Program-made: the position numbers and the translations under genes
In this document: piece after piece, positions 10,652 through 60,478 of the stretch
How the letters are laid out: each line of letters starts with the position of its first letter
Position numbering within the stretch: the first letter of the stretch is position 1
DNA from: Macrobrachium rosenbergii
Taxonomy: Eukaryota > Arthropoda > Malacostraca > Decapoda > Palaemonidae
Direction: 5' to 3'
Assembly: GCF_040412425.1 (NCBI RefSeq)
Contig: NC_089767.1
Location: 42,115,509 to 42,179,508, forward strand
DNA: 64,000 nucleotides
Notes under the pieces: generated by a model
Database searches by the model: none
Told to the model about the DNA's origin: nothing
The model's input: only the letters and a program-made list of their open reading frames with translations

Positions 10652-13312
10652 ATCACGTTTATTTGCTTGTCTGAACTGTAGCCGTCTGCTCTCTTTGTAA
10701 TGCTAAAATCTGTCAGGTATCAGAAAAAAAAAAAAAAAACAGAAGAAGCCTGAATGTAACCATGAGAAAAATAAAAATAGAACTATACACAGAATAAACA
10801 GTATATGAAAATTGAAATAGGGGGGACCTTAGGCTAGAGCAGCGCGGTTGAAAAGGGAGGGAGGGGGGGTACTGAGACGGTTAAATGCTAATTATAAACC
10901 TTAATAATTGCAAGTCATACTCTTAGCAACAATGATGATGCACTTAGTGTAATATTACTCTAAAATAGTAATCTACCGCTTTCATCTCATACATATATTT
11001 ATATATGTACATACATATGTACATATATACATACATGTATACTGTAGTGTATAGATATACATGTCGTGCATATACTTATATACATTATGGTGCGTGTTAA
11101 AGCAATCTTTCACAAATCCACTGGTATTTACAAATGAATTTCTCCATTTTGGCAGAGATGTGAAACTCACTGCTGTTATCACGACCCATGATAACTCAGT
11201 AGAGGAATTATATTCAAATACAGAAAAGGATTTTGTATCCTACACGAGGAAGAGGAAAAATCAATTCCCTGATCTTCACTGAGAGGACTGATTACTTTAA
11301 TGTACACATATTTATGTATAACAATATACACGAGTGTATACATATACATAATATACATGTATGTATATATATAAATACATATACTCTACATATACAGATA
11401 CATATTTATACATCTATAAATATATACTGTATATAAATATATTTAATGACTGCCACAACATTCCAGTAATGACATATATCCTAATGACATTACTCACAGT
11501 AACAGAACTTTTTTTTTATCACATACAACTGTCTAGAAACATAAATGCTTTATATCTATATGAGGAACAAAAATGTGTATCCTTGAGGACTTTCAAAAAT
11601 GCACAAAAGAAAATGAAGTCACTTCAAAACATAACAACAACGAATTGATAAAAATGCTTATATCGATCAGATCTTGTCCATAGCCAAGTGAGACAGCTTC
11701 CGTAAGCCAGGTATAAAATGCAGAATTGGTAAATTGTTCTCAAAGAAGAAATTTACATAGAGCAAAAACTTCCTAATAAGAAAAACAGTTATAAAAGATA
11801 ATTTAACTAAATGAACATGAGAAGAATACAGTTTCTCAAAGGGCTGGCCAAACGGTTCGAGAATTTAAACAGCAAGGGATATTTACTGACTCGTAATCCA
11901 CTGTGCATGGTTTGGTGAAAAGTGTGAATTTAAATATAGTACAATTCCTTGGGCAAAGGAGAATGTACTACTAACCTTACTGTGAATATAAATACATATT
12001 TCCATAGCTGGACTGTAATGTTTTCTGCAAGATGCACAAAAGGAAACGAGACAAATATATGTAAAATACAGTTGTCATCTTATTTATAGTTTGTCTATCA
12101 TGACCAACTGGATCATCCTGTAATCAGTTCTTCCAAGTTTTGTACATAGGTGAGTGCCTAGTGTTTATGTGAAAAAATAGGGAAATTTAAGCTCTACATA
12201 CATTTCTCTTATTCAACATGGAAAGAATCATTCACCTTCGAGAAGTAATTAAACCGCAGATTTATTTGGCATAAAACATGTTTTCTCCACTAGGTAACAA
12301 GCCCCGACAATGATGCACCTATGCGTAACATTTCCTCAGACCAGAAAGAGAACATTGGATGCTTTTACAATATTTGATAAACTTTTATTCGGTTTGGAAA
12401 AAGAGAAAACCTCAATACAGAATTGAGGCATCTACTTTCACTCACAGCATGGCCATCCATTTGAAAAGCTATAAGGAATTAACTACCATATTTTCCATAT
12501 ACATAACGTAACAGGATCCGTTGCCCGCAAAAGTAGCCTTCGGAGATATTCATATAAAAATTTCCTTTAAAGATGATATAAACCTTCACTGCATGTTGGT
12601 TGTCATTACTTGATTACAGCTACCATCCAACACCTAAATGGAGAATGAATATCTGATTTTGAAAATGAAGATAAAAAAAGATTTGATTTCCGGAGAAAAA
12701 GGTTTCTAGATGATCACAACGAAATTCTCGATGCTTGTTAATCTTTTAGTGCAGAGCAGGAAAATATATGAAAACTCCTGTGCGAATTGTCATGCATTTC
12801 ACAGGACAAAGGCTATTTTCCCTTGTAAGAACTCCCCTTAATTGCTGAGACTTAAGCATAATAATTACCTTATAAGATGGAAATTTAAAACTAAAGTAAA
12901 ATTAACAAGCAACATAAACAAGATTTCATTACAATGCTGCTTTTATAATTCCAGCTTTAAAGGATACTCTTTTTTTTACAAACAGACCCTTTGTTGTAAA
13001 TAAAGAAACGAACAACAAATGCTTTTTTAAACCAGTTCCTTGTAATGCAAATAGCCTAAATTACCCTAGATTTTATGCTAATCTCGTATGTTATGTATTC
13101 AAGATTCATAACGCTGTACACTATCATATCAGAAACCACGTACCATTTTTTTGTAAAGGTTCAAGTTCACAGAAGGTATAAGCACTCTGGCAAAATGGCT
13201 AAGTTCATACTGCTTCCACACTAAACCTAAACAGTCTCAGGCTTACAAAATTATTGGTAATCATTTGAGTTTAAGAATACATTTAATTTGTGTGTATATA
13301 CAGTCAGATATA

Positions 13313-13326
13313 CTGTATATATATGT

Positions 13327-13407
<81 letters not shown>

Positions 13408-13443
13408 CAAGACAGTACAGTAATAATAATAATAATAATAATC

Positions 13444-13486
<43 letters not shown>
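13313..13486. repeat. Compound (TA)n then (AAT)n microsatellite
   Basis: A TA run to about 13404, a 15-bp spacer, then AAT repeats with one ATC interruption. Overlapping frames coding poly-YI or poly-N are artefacts. Confidence 0.95.
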
Positions 13487-14342
13487 GAACCTTTTACTGT
13501 TAAATGAAAACACCTGATATTTTAATTTCAAATGACCTTGACGTTTCTATCATAAGAATGAGTAATAATAAGTAATCTTCGAATTGAAATTCTCAACACT
13601 TTTATGAATAAATGATACTGCAATTCTGATGGATACTCTGCGGTTGGTAATTCTTTGACAGAAGCAAAGATTTAAACAAAAATTATCACAGGTAATTAAA
13701 AAAACTGTACTCAAATGAATAATCCAAACGGATGAAACTGGATTCGTCAGTATACAAATATATCATAGGTACACACTTCGTCATTATTCATCCACTTATT
13801 CATACCGCGATCAACTTGGGTCAAACTTGGCTACGAATGCTTAAGTATTCCAAGTCTTTATGTTTCTGGGATTAAGACAGGATCTACCTTGTTAGCCTCA
13901 CCTGCATTTCTTTGATGTTTTTCTGTGTATCATCAACACATCACAAAGACAGCACTGGAGGTGTTTCGAGCATTCATGAGTTTGGACAACGACTGACTTA
14001 GATGTGAAGTAGTTTAGCTATGTGCCAACTCAGAAGTGTCAGATCTGACTCATTTATGAACGACGTACGCTTAGACCACGATGCACTTAACGTCAACATG
14101 CTTGAAAGTTTGGCATATATTTAAGTGTGCCGTGAATGGTTCAGTCTCACGTCACATGCCGTATACATTTAAAATAGCCCAGTCTGATGCAGACGATTTT
14201 GAAGAAAAACCTGCTCAATCACAGATTGCCATGGATCAATTTAGAAGTACGACTGTAAGATCGGGTATAGCAACACAATTTTGCACCAAATTACTGTTAA
14301 ACACTCGTTGAGAAAAGTAACCACGATTGTGCCATAACCAAA

Positions 14343-14348
14343 TTTAAT
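14343..14348 (-). promoter_or_regulatory. Possible polyadenylation signal of RIC3
   Basis: ATTAAA on the minus strand, 240 bases beyond the RIC3 stop codon. No AATAAA was seen closer. Weak, since hexamers are frequent in AT-rich DNA. Confidence 0.25.
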
Positions 14349-14587
14349 GTTCAGAACTGTAGGTCACAAAAGCTGTACATCACAAGTACCAAACCTCAAA
14401 CCTCAAACCTCTCTTACATTCCTGAGTAAGCTGTTACATAAGTAAACTACTTCCCATCTGCGGCCATCCTATCTCCTTCACAAAGGGGAGAAATCATCAC
14501 CCATCATGTTGAATGTGTCATTTATGGCTGCCAGTTTAAATTCGTGACTTATGAGACAACGATTCGTTCCTTTCTCATGTTTTCTCA

Positions 14588-50880
<36,293 letters not shown>

Positions 50881-51544
50881 CTTGAAAAGTTTTCGAGTTC
50901 ACTGGTATCTCAAAGATATTGGTCAGATCTTTCCCTAGGCACCGATCAGGGAGCCTAGTTGCGACGCGTATACCTTGCTGACCCGATTCAGCAGTTTCAG
51001 AACAGGGTGTGCGCTCTTCTGGTGCTTCCTATATACTGGACTGCTTCATCAGAAAAGCACATCAGTCAACAAAAAGCACAAGCAGTTTCTCTTATGACAT
51101 AAAATTATTATTGTGTTTTTACTGGAATTTAATTTATTGGCGATGAAACAGGAACTTCTTCTATCATCTGCATTCAGGCAACGCAATACATCTTTTCTTG
51201 GCAGAATTTCGTCAAAACCCACGACAAATAGTGCCGTAGGAGGGAATTCTCCCTTCTTCTTCTTTATTTTATAATGCTACAAAATTAACGTGGCCATTAA
51301 CTAAGTGCAAATCAAAGATTCAGTGTTTCATTCACTGGGTAAAACCGACCACAAACCTTCCGTTAAGAATGATATAAAGCATCAACGCTTTTTTTTCTCT
51401 AAATATGATTCTAACTTGAAGATCGTACAAAAGGGGCGTATTTGAAGAATTGCTCGTAACTGGCCTCCTAGTTCTCTTCTCCCAAGATTTTAAACCGGCC
51501 TTTAAGTTTTGTGGAAGCTATGAAGTAAACCTACAGGCACTTAC

Positions 51545-51870
51545 GGTCTCCGAGATACTGCACTAGCACCTGGCAGTAAATGACTGATATTCAGAGATCA
51601 ATAGACGTCTTGTGACACAAAAGCAGTAGCTGCTAAGACCACCGTATTAGGAACAACTGGAACACAAGCTCTTGGGTCGCGAACGCAGAGAAGAACGCAC
51701 GCCATATAACGACCGTCAACTCGATTAACAAGCAATTAATCGAGATGAACGCCCGTACGAAAACTTAGGCCTAATCTCAGGCTGCCTATAATTGTCGAGA
51801 GGCACTCCCGAGTTGACCAAAGGCTATGGCGCTGAAGGCTTCGACGGACGGAGGGTGATTTTGCTCTCAG
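51545..51870 (-). promoter_or_regulatory. RIC3: Probable non-coding first exon and promoter side of RIC3
   Basis: A GC-richer block ending, on the minus strand, in a strong donor GAGACC|gtaagtgcc. Joined to exon 2 it gives GAGACC|ATGG, a favourable initiation context, with an in-frame TAG upstream. The transcription start cannot be placed from sequence alone. Confidence 0.38.
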
Positions 51871-53388
51871 CTGTGATCGCACAAAGAATGAGAGGCACAC
51901 TAAGAGGCCCTTTGGACTCCATAACCATCAACAGCCTCGGCATTCGTGGGGCTTCTGAGGGATGAGGAGGAGAGTGGGTTACTTCGGGGGATGTTACCCT
52001 GGGGATGGGAAGGGGGTTCGACCGTAATTATGTTGAATGTGTTCAGATTGTCACGTTGTTTGTTGTTTTCGTTTTGCTTCGTTTCTTTTACAAATCTAAT
52101 GGTCTCTGTAATGGTCTCTTTTGACGTATATATTCCCAAGAACTGTTAACCCGTAAGCCTACGAAGCAGCAAAATAATATAGGACGACAAATCACACAAA
52201 TGGTACTAAAATCCTACGTCTTCTGTCCTCATTATCTAGGCAAATGAATCCCAGCAATTACCGAAATAATACGTGCCATAGGGGAAACCAGTTACATTCT
52301 TTCCATCTCTTTCCATAACCCGGACTTCAGAAGAAGGAACAGAATGACGTAAAAAAAAAAAAAAAAAAGCGGACGACCCCCTGCGGCCTGCGGGAAAGCG
52401 AGGGTCTTCCCGCCAAAAATTCAAAGGAAAATGAACCGTCGAACCGTTGCGCCGAGGAGTTAAAATCCAGTTCGGTTTCAGCGGCCGCCGCTGCCAAACG
52501 CGTGCCTTATCTGGTTAGGGAAAGAGAGAGACAGCTAGACTTCTTCTTCCTCTTCTTTTCAGGAAGTCAGCATTAAAACAACGGCTCGTCTCCGAGTTTC
52601 TGCTTACGAGGTATTTTGCCGTAGGCCTTCAAAGGCGACGGCCATGAGAAGTTGAAGGTGACGGCGGGTTAGTGATGTTTATTTTGATGTCTGTTGGCGT
52701 TCCTACCCCAAAATCCCTTCCGAACTGACACGTTTATTACGACTCAGTGAAACGTACTGTAATGACTTCTTATTAAATTATTCCTTTGGTTTCTCTTTAA
52801 CCCAAGCTAAATTTTCATTTTTACATAAGTCACGAGAAACTGCTTGTTGTATATTGTTATACTGTATAGTTCTATAGTTATTACAGTACACTCCTGATGT
52901 ATATAGTTATATAGTTGTACAGTTATTAAAGTGCACACTCATGAAAATAAATAACACCAAGGGAATTACGACGGTCAGGGTCTGTCCTGTGACAGCAGCG
53001 GTGAGGAAACCTTAAAAATATTATCATAATGTGATGTCACGCACACAAACGACGTTGCCACAAAACCTGCCAACAACAATAGACTGTGAATTATCGATAC
53101 TCTCTCTCTTTGCAAGCTCTGTTTTACTCGACTGTCCCTGGGATAGAATGTCTCGACTTTGGCTTAATTTTACACGTTGTCCCTGGTAATATTTCTTCGG
53201 CCTACAAGTCGCTTCTTAGGCCTAGGCGCTTTTATAGAGTTTCCACTAAAAGGCTAAACTTTCCTGATTACTTTTAATAAGGCAACAGGAGAGAAAAGAG
53301 CATTTTTCGTTTAAAGTTAAACTTTTTACGTATTACTATAACTGATTATATTACCAGCTGAAGAGCAGAAGTGGTTGATTCATGTCTA
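51871..53388. other. Upstream flank of RIC3, GC-richer island
   Basis: Locally GC-rich (for example 52370-52520). The minus strand holds an ATG at 52645 followed 38 bases later by a good donor (gtaagc at 52607), but its phase does not fit RIC3 exon 2. No recognised gene on either strand. Confidence 0.35.
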
Positions 53389-53634
53389 CTGCCCTAAAAT
53401 GGAAGATTCCAGGACCTGCAAAAATACAAAACTGAGAAAAATGGTAGACACTGCAGTTTTCCCTTGCCTTACTACTGATTTTGCAGATACTGCAAATGGG
53501 ACCCCCTAAATAAAGCACTGAAGAATCATTCTGAAACTGCAGTAACTTGTGTATTGGTGTTTCACGAGCCCAATAGGTGGCATATCCCGATTTCGAGAAT
53601 TTTGCAGACACTGCAGTTTTCCATTTTAGGGCAG
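53389..53634. mobile_element. TA-type MITE, copy 3 (complete, short form)
   Basis: Perfect ctgccctaaaatgg / ccattttagggcag ends flanked by TA. It lacks the internal duplication of copy 2, so it shows the basic ~246-bp form. Confidence 0.85.
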
Positions 53635-54314
53635 TATAAGGAACTGTTGTGCCAACTCTCCTTCATGGAAGCGAAGTGTTACGCCGAACACCAAAGATAA
53701 GAAAAAGATTGAGGCTGCAGAGATAAATTTGATGTTGGAGATAAACAAGAAGACGTTATATTTAACCAATCACATCTTAAGAGGGGGAAGCAGTTAAGAC
53801 TCGATTTCAAACAGCTACAACAGGTAAGGAAGAATGAAGTGTGTATACATATGCAAAAGAGACTTAATAAAAAATAAAATTAAGAGAGTATATACATGAA
53901 AAGAAGACTTAATAAATGATAAAATTAAAGTTACATAAATAAATAAATAAAGGCGAGACAAAGTGGAAGATAAGGGTTGCTAAGGAAAAAGCAAGTATGA
54001 AGAGCTATATACGAGGAGCACATCTAAAAAATAAAGGGAATGGAATTCAGGAAGAAGAATATATTAAGGCAACGAACTAGAATAATGGCAGACAGCGTAA
54101 AGGAAGGGATAATGAAAAGGCTCTAACAAAATTAATAACTCAGAGTCAGTGCGACTATTAGAAGATCTTGATCATTTTAATATACGGTGGACAAATATTT
54201 GTAAAAGAAACGCAAAGAATTGAGAGAGAGAGAGAGAGAGAGAGATTCAGTTCAAGTGAAAATTGGAAAAGTAAGATGGTTTTAGGGTCGTTCTTGTCCC
54301 AATCGAAAAATCGG

Positions 54315-54383
<69 letters not shown>

Positions 54384-54718
54384 ATATTAACCCAGTGGAG
54401 AGTGAGAGAGAGAGAGCCATATTAACCCAATCTTTATGAATGAATACAACCTTATGAAAAATTAATAAAACGATTATTACAACAGAATTAAGAACATACT
54501 TTTGTGACTACTGACAAATACACATCGCACGTATCTAACGTGCAAACAAAGAAACAAAACACGAAATTCTTTACAAACAATGCCAAAAACTATTAATGTG
54601 AACCTTTCTTTAATACCGATCACAAACAACTGTGAAATCACGATATGTAGTTGAAAAGCTATAAGCCTACATCTCAAGCTTTCACTTAACATCATTTAAC
54701 AAAAGTAAATACAAGTAA
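53635..54718. other. Non-coding stretch with two (GA)n tracts
   Basis: AT-rich sequence with GA microsatellites at 54222-54246 and 54318-54380, the second followed by a duplicated 'gagagccatattaaccca' block. No gene recognised. Confidence 0.6.
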
Positions 54719-55096
54719 AAAATGCGCCGAAGTTTCTTCGGCGCAGTCGGGTTTTCTGCACAGCCGCTACACCGTATGATCAAGGCCACCGAAAATAGAT
54801 ATCTATCTTTCGGTGGTGTCGGTATAATGCTGTATGAGCCGCGGCCCGTGAAACTTTAACCACGGCCCGGTGGAGGCCTATCCTATATCGTTTCCAGAAG
54901 CACGATTATGGCTAAATTTAACCTTAAATAAAATAAAAACTAATGAGGCTAGAGGGCTGCAATTTGGTATGTTTGATGATTGGAGGGTGGAGGATCAACA
55001 TACCAATTTGCAGCCCTCTAGCCTCAGTAGTTTATAAGATCTGAGGGCGGACAGACAAAGCCGGCACAATAGTTTTCTCTTACAGAAAACTAAAAA
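54719..55096 (+). mobile_element. Hairpin-rich interspersed repeat, copy C
   Basis: Full-length member of the family at 2712-3118 and 45251-45636, with the same 5' hairpin (gcgccgaag...cttcggcgc), central paired arms and 'agaaaactaaaaa' end. Confidence 0.78.
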
Positions 55097-55431
55097 GTAA
55101 TATGAGTAAAGCGAAGGTCCAACCACAACATACACAACAAAGAAAACAACACTAGCAGAAGGAACAACAAATATATCAGTAGTACGAGTTAATGGGAGTA
55201 AGGTGAAAGGGGAATTTGGCAAGCAACAACATCTCGCCTCCCACTCCCCCCCCCCCCTGGATTCCTCCCTCTCCCCCTTCTTTCGCCCAACAACAATTCC
55301 ATACACCCTTCCGATATCCCCTAACCAAAATGGGCGAGCGAGCGAGCGCAAGCACGCACGCACGCATGCATAATGCATACACACACACACGCACAGGAAA
55401 ATGGTTAAATGAAACTACAGTGAAGGGTCAT

Positions 55432-55433
<2 letters not shown>

Positions 55434-55485
<52 letters not shown>
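55434..55485. repeat. (GA)n microsatellite
   Basis: GA run directly before a SINE-like fragment. Confidence 0.95.
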
Positions 55486-55487
<2 letters not shown>

Positions 55488-55489
55488 GA

Positions 55490-55592
55490 ACTGAATATAG
55501 AATTTAGGCCACGGGCCAAGCACTGGGACCTATGAGGTCATTCAGCGTCGAAACGGAAACTGACAGTAAAAGGGTTGAGAGATTTGAATTAC
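55490..55592 (+). mobile_element. SINE-like repeat, 5' fragment
   Basis: Matches the first ~100 bp of the repeat at 6124 and 59756: 'atttaggccacgggccaagc', 'gacctatgaggtcattcagc', 'gacagtaaaagg'. Interrupted afterwards. Confidence 0.6.
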
Positions 55593-56340
55593 GTCACAAG
55601 CAAAAATGCAAAAATGGAAGCACTGCTTTGAACCCAAAAATAATTCGAAACTCTAAGCCTGAGAAATAAATAAAACGAATTCTTGCTATCGGTTCCCAGA
55701 AAACTAAACAGCCATTTAAACACGAATAATATTAAATGTCGATTTTAATTAAATAAATTCTTGGAATTTATACCCGAAAATTTATTCGTGGCATTAAAAC
55801 GATTTTTGTTGGGTCTCTATCACGAGGAAACAATTTTGATATAAATTGCAAAAAAAAAAAAAAAAAACACTACGTAATAAAAATCCACAATTATATAGTA
55901 AATATATTACTATATAATAGTAAATATATATATATATAGCAAATACATTGCTATATATTTTAACGTTAAAATTGATGAAGACCACCATTCAAGTGTTCGA
56001 AATTCTTTGTTTATTTTACGTAGTAATATATTTACTATATAATTGTGGGTTTTTATTACACGGGTTGTTTTTCACGAAACTGTGAATTTCTTAGCAAACA
56101 AACTGTACTTATTTATGGAAAAAGATAAATCACATAAAACGAGATATATTTACTCCAAATTGAAACAACGTAATCCAAAGTATATACCGAAAATGAACCC
56201 GGGATTTTTCAGAGAAAATTCGTCACATAACATTCCATTTCCCTAAGCAGTATGGCTACAAGCATTTATAAAAATACACACACATACATATATATGTATA
56301 TATACATACAATAACCTTTTATATATGTATATACATATAT
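55593..56340. other. Non-coding stretch, nothing recognised
   Basis: AT-rich with a palindromic TA-rich patch (55880-56050) containing repeated 'tagtaaatatat'. No gene seen. Confidence 0.45.
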
Positions 56341-56605
<265 letters not shown>

Positions 56606-56764
56606 CTATATACAAACATACACACACACACACATATAAACTTCCATATTAACCTTAAACTCTCAAAAGAAATTCTTCATAAAAAAATCCCCACTTCCCA
56701 CAGCATGGGGGGGTGGAAAGGAAAAGGGAAAATGGAAGGAAAACACAACAGCTGAATATTCTCA

Positions 56765-56820
<56 letters not shown>

Positions 56821-57130
56821 TCAGAAATATTTCTTTTGTGAGGCGGAAGAAGAAGAAGAAGCGATGAGGCAGTTTCTAGAAAGACAAACATTTCCCCCAA
56901 CGCGTCCTTTTTTTTTTTTTTTTTTTTTTTTTTGCCTCCCGTCTCGGCATCTCACTCATTAACAAAGCTCATTTCCTTTCAGCCTCACGACCATTTACCC
57001 GTTTTTTTTTTTTTTTTTTTTTTTTTTGGGGGCAGGGGGCTCGTTTTCTTCCTGTCTTGAAGCCACAACCCTTGTTTTCTCTCTCTCTCCCTCTCTCTAG
57101 TGCTTTTAGGTAATTTTACCTTCCTGTGGA

Positions 57131-57456
57131 AGAAAACTATTGTGCCGGCTTTGTCTGTCCGTCCGCACTTTTTCCGTCCGTCCTCAGATCTTAAAAACTA
57201 CTGAGGCTAGAGGGCTGCAAATTGGTGTGTTGATCATCCACCCTCCAATCATCAAACATACCGAGTTGCAGCCCTTTACCCTCAGTAGTTTTCATGTTAT
57301 TTTTATTTAAGGTTAAAGTTAGCCATAATCGTACTTCTGGCAGTGCTATAGGTACCAACAACATAGGCCACCACCGGACCGTGGCTGAGTTTCATGGGCC
57401 GCGGCTAAGAGTTTTATGGGCCGCGGCTGAGGCCACCACCGGACAGAAAACTCGAT
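57131..57456 (-). mobile_element. Hairpin-rich interspersed repeat, copy D
   Basis: Reverse-oriented, rearranged member of the family: starts 'gaaaactattgtgccggctt', keeps the paired 'actactgaggctagagggct' arms and a duplicated 'gggccgcggct' block. A further short fragment of this family lies at 59596-59640. Confidence 0.7.
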
Positions 57457-57643
57457 TGTTTTGTTTTAGTTTCCTATTGAGAATGAAAATGGGAATTCAG
57501 TTATCTTTTATCACTGGAAATTAATTTGTAACTTGTATTTCACTTTCACTAACAAATGTATACTAATTATCCTTTAAATTATTATACAAATTATTTCTTA
57601 CTAAACACACAAACAAACGCACACAAGTATACACGCACCGATG

Positions 57644-57743
<100 letters not shown>

Positions 57744-57915
57744 ATCTAAACGTAATGTTTATTAATGTTTAAAGTTTCATTTTATTTCCAGACAGTTAAC
57801 ATAAAACACATCTACAATCCAAGACGTATCTTATCTACATAACCATTACTTGCTCTTTTTGGTTTCTCTAACATCTGTTTTAACTAAGCGACCTACATCT
57901 ATCATCCTGTGTGTG

Positions 57916-57918
<3 letters not shown>

Positions 57919-57994
<76 letters not shown>
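57919..57994. repeat. (TA)n microsatellite, left of MITE
   Basis: TA run that stops exactly where the AGGCGTTC element begins and resumes on its other side. Confidence 0.93.
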
Positions 57995-57997
<3 letters not shown>

Positions 57998-58269
57998 GCG
58001 TTCGGCCTCAAAAAAAAACTTGAGTTATAAGGCATCAAAGTTTTGGAAATTCAATCTGCTCTAATTCCTTTATTTTTCAAGATACGAAGTTGAATTTTGT
58101 ATGAGACGAAGCATTTGCGATCAGGAACAGAATAGTATGCATAAAAAAATTATAGTTCAACCCCACCCCCTTTTTTGGGGAAAAAAGGGGGATTATTTTA
58201 AAGCTGATCAGGCGAAAAACGCCATATGCACAAGTTGGGGTGAGACGCCCTACTAATGCTGAACGCCTG

Positions 58270-58270
<1 letters not shown>
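57995..58270. mobile_element. AGGCGTTC-ended MITE, copy 1
   Basis: Ends gaggcgttcggcctc and gctgaacgcctga are inverted repeats. Interior includes 'ttatttttcaagatac', 'gaatagtatgcataaa' and 'ctgatcaggcgaaaaacgcc'. Flanked by TA runs on both sides. Copy 2 is at 61651-61937. Confidence 0.78.

Positions 58271-58272
<2 letters not shown>

Positions 58273-58350
<78 letters not shown>
58273..58350. repeat. (TA)n microsatellite, right of MITE
   Basis: Continuation of the TA tract interrupted by the MITE at 57995-58270. Confidence 0.93.
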
Positions 58351-58354
<4 letters not shown>

Positions 58355-58813
58355 ACTATAATAAATATACGTATATAAACATATACATACACATACACAC
58401 ACACACACACGCACCAGCACGTACCAACGTACACTCAGACCATCACCAAACACCCAAAAGCCAAACAACCTGTGCAAGCAAGTCCTAGCAACGCTTCCTG
58501 CAAGACCCTTTAATAAAGACAAAAAAAAAAAACGATAACAAAAAATAAATCTATATTCACACAGACGATAAACACCGGGGGGGGGGGGGGCGGCGGCGGC
58601 GGCTGGTGGTGCTCCTGATAGCGCTGTTGTGATTCACCAACTCCATGACACTAAGTTGGGGCCATGAGTCATCACCCCCCAAAAGACGAAAATACATAAT
58701 GGCGGTCTCTGATGACACCCTCTGTCCATGACAAGGAATAAAAGACGCGACTCGATTCGATAGATAAATCCCCCTTTATAGTGTTGCATCATGAGCCCAG
58801 GGACCGTTTTGGC

Positions 58814-58818
<5 letters not shown>
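58351..58818. other. Non-coding stretch
   Basis: Contains a (CA)n patch, a G run and a short (GGC)n patch near 58578-58605. No gene recognised. Confidence 0.45.

Positions 58819-58870
<52 letters not shown>
58819..58870. repeat. (GA)n microsatellite
   Basis: Pure GA run. Confidence 0.95.
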
Positions 58871-58872
<2 letters not shown>

Positions 58873-59019
58873 TGGCTATTATAGTCCTCGTCGTCTTCTT
58901 GTTCAGTGACTGACTTGACTTCTGCTTGGGAGGACTTGTTATTGTTGAAGAGCAGGCTTTTAAGGTTGCTTGCACTGATGAACACAGGTAAATGCAGTAT
59001 ATATACATATATACACCCA

Positions 59020-59207
59020 AATTCCACGAAGGAAAGAGGGACAATGGAGAACTGCAAGGCCTTTCGACTTGTTGTCCTTTACTCAGCAGACAGTCTGCTA
59101 AGTAAAGGACAACAAGTCGAAAGGCCTTGCAGCACTCCATAGTTTCTCTTCGTGGAATTTGTCTTTATTTATATAGTCATCACGTTCCATATTTTCGTGA
59201 TTCAGTT

Positions 59208-59210
<3 letters not shown>
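59020..59210 (-). mobile_element. Foldback element 'CCTTTCGACTT', copy 2
   Basis: Inverted relative to 47952-48141. Arms 'gcaaggcctttcgacttgtt' and 'acaagtcgaaaggccttgca' surround 'ctcagcagacagtctgctaa'. Ends in 'ccatattttcgtgattcag' beside a TA microsatellite (59213-59283). Confidence 0.75.

Positions 59211-59212
<2 letters not shown>

Positions 59213-59283
<71 letters not shown>
59213..59283. repeat. (TA)n microsatellite
   Basis: TA run joined directly to the foldback element. Confidence 0.95.
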
Positions 59284-59286
<3 letters not shown>

Positions 59287-59755
59287 CAAATGTCCCAAAG
59301 AACATAGAATATATCTAGTTCATAATTACGAAAACGGAAAAAAGGGGGTACGTCTAAAAATCATGAAATGAAGAGATAAGATTTTGCACAAAACGCAACA
59401 AGCCATTTTTTACAAACTTACGAAAAAAACCTACACTCTGCAACAAATGCTTACACCCATTGTAAAAAAAAAAAAATACCCACCCAAAAAATGATTTCAT
59501 TAGCGAAAAAAAAAAACATTAAAAAGAGAGGATAAAGCAATATAACTACTCAGGTTTCTTGGAACTTTTGACATTCGTTCCTTCTACCGGAATCTTTAAG
59601 CACGGCCCGGTGGTGGCATGTCCTACAGCGTTGCCAGACGCAAGTCGCTGACCAGGACAGGAAACGCATGGTAGGATTTAACAGAAAGGGACCTTAACCC
59701 TCTCAACCACTTGAATTTAACACTGACGATGGAAAAATACCTGAGATTGTGCAAC

Positions 59756-60070
59756 GGAATGGAATACAAAATTTAGGCCAAAGGCCAAGAATTGGGACCT
59801 ACGAGGTCATTCAGCGCTGAAAGGGAAAACGAGAGAAAAACATTTTGAAAGGTGTAACAGGAGGAAAGCCTCAAAGCAGTTGCACTATGAAACAGCTCTT
59901 AGGAGAAGGTGAAAAGTAAGATGGAAGGAAGAGAATATGAACGGAGGTACAGTAAAAGGAACGAAAGGGGTCGCAGCTAGGGGCCTAAAGAAGGCACGCT
60001 GCAGAGAACCTTACGTAATGCCCACAGTGCACCGCATGGCGAGCAATGACGGCACTACTCCCCTCTACGG
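59756..60070 (+). mobile_element. SINE-like repeat, longest copy
   Basis: About 315 bp. Starts 'aatttaggccaaaggccaag', includes 'gacctacgaggtcattcagc', 'gaaaggtgtaacaggagg', 'atgaacggaggtacagtaaa' and 'taatgcccacagtgcaccgc', ending 'ctctacggg'. No inverted terminal repeats and no protein frame. Confidence 0.68.
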
Positions 60071-60116
60071 GAAACTGGGATTGTGAAGAGCCGTAGCAGG
60101 AAAACTTTGTGCATGT

Positions 60117-60118
<2 letters not shown>

Positions 60119-60171
<53 letters not shown>

Positions 60172-60286
60172 GCTGCTCTCTCCCTCCAGGTACGTGTGAC
60201 GGACGCCTCACGATATGTAGGCGAGCGGCAGTTGTTGCAGAGCCAACTGGCACTCAGAGGAGGGGGAGAGGCACCGTGAGCTAGAG

Positions 60287-60345
<59 letters not shown>

Positions 60346-60409
60346 ACGAGATCCTTCACGGGATTCACACCGCTTCGGCTCACTGTCGTTACAGTTCCTT
60401 GGAAGTCAC

Positions 60410-60466
<57 letters not shown>

Positions 60467-60478
60467 AGAGAGAGAGAG
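60119..60478. repeat. Three GA/CT microsatellites in a GC-rich region
   Basis: GA at 60119-60169, CT at 60288-60341 and GA at 60411-60478, separated by unique GC-rich DNA. Confidence 0.93.

Larger units (their letters stand above)
7255..14342. other. Intergenic region between two convergent genes
   Basis: AT-rich with scattered stop codons. Short reading frames (for example 9946-10206 and 14081-14311) show no motif, splice support or codon bias. Only simple repeats stand out: (GA)n at 10599-10649, an ATACAT-rich patch at 10990-11440 and the compound TA/AAT tract at 13313-13486. Some of the distal part may be 3' untranslated sequence of RIC3. Confidence 0.5.

Noticed and set aside
13288..13517. 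Frames coding poly-YI and poly-N
   Set aside because: Pure (TA)n and (AAT)n microsatellite; the same applies to the many YI, RE and SL frames across the window.
14081..14311. 76-residue + strand frame
   Set aside because: Composition looks random and it overlaps the likely 3' untranslated region of RIC3 on the other strand.
52608..52645. Alternative RIC3 first exon (MAVAFEGLRQNT)
   Set aside because: The donor is good but leaves phase 2, which does not join exon 2 in frame, and no hydrophobic segment is encoded.
54830..54865. Hammerhead-ribozyme-like string in the hairpin-rich repeat (ctgtatgag...gtgaaac)
   Set aside because: The core has an extra base compared with the required CUGANGA and the closing GAAA context and third stem do not fit, so it is treated as chance resemblance.
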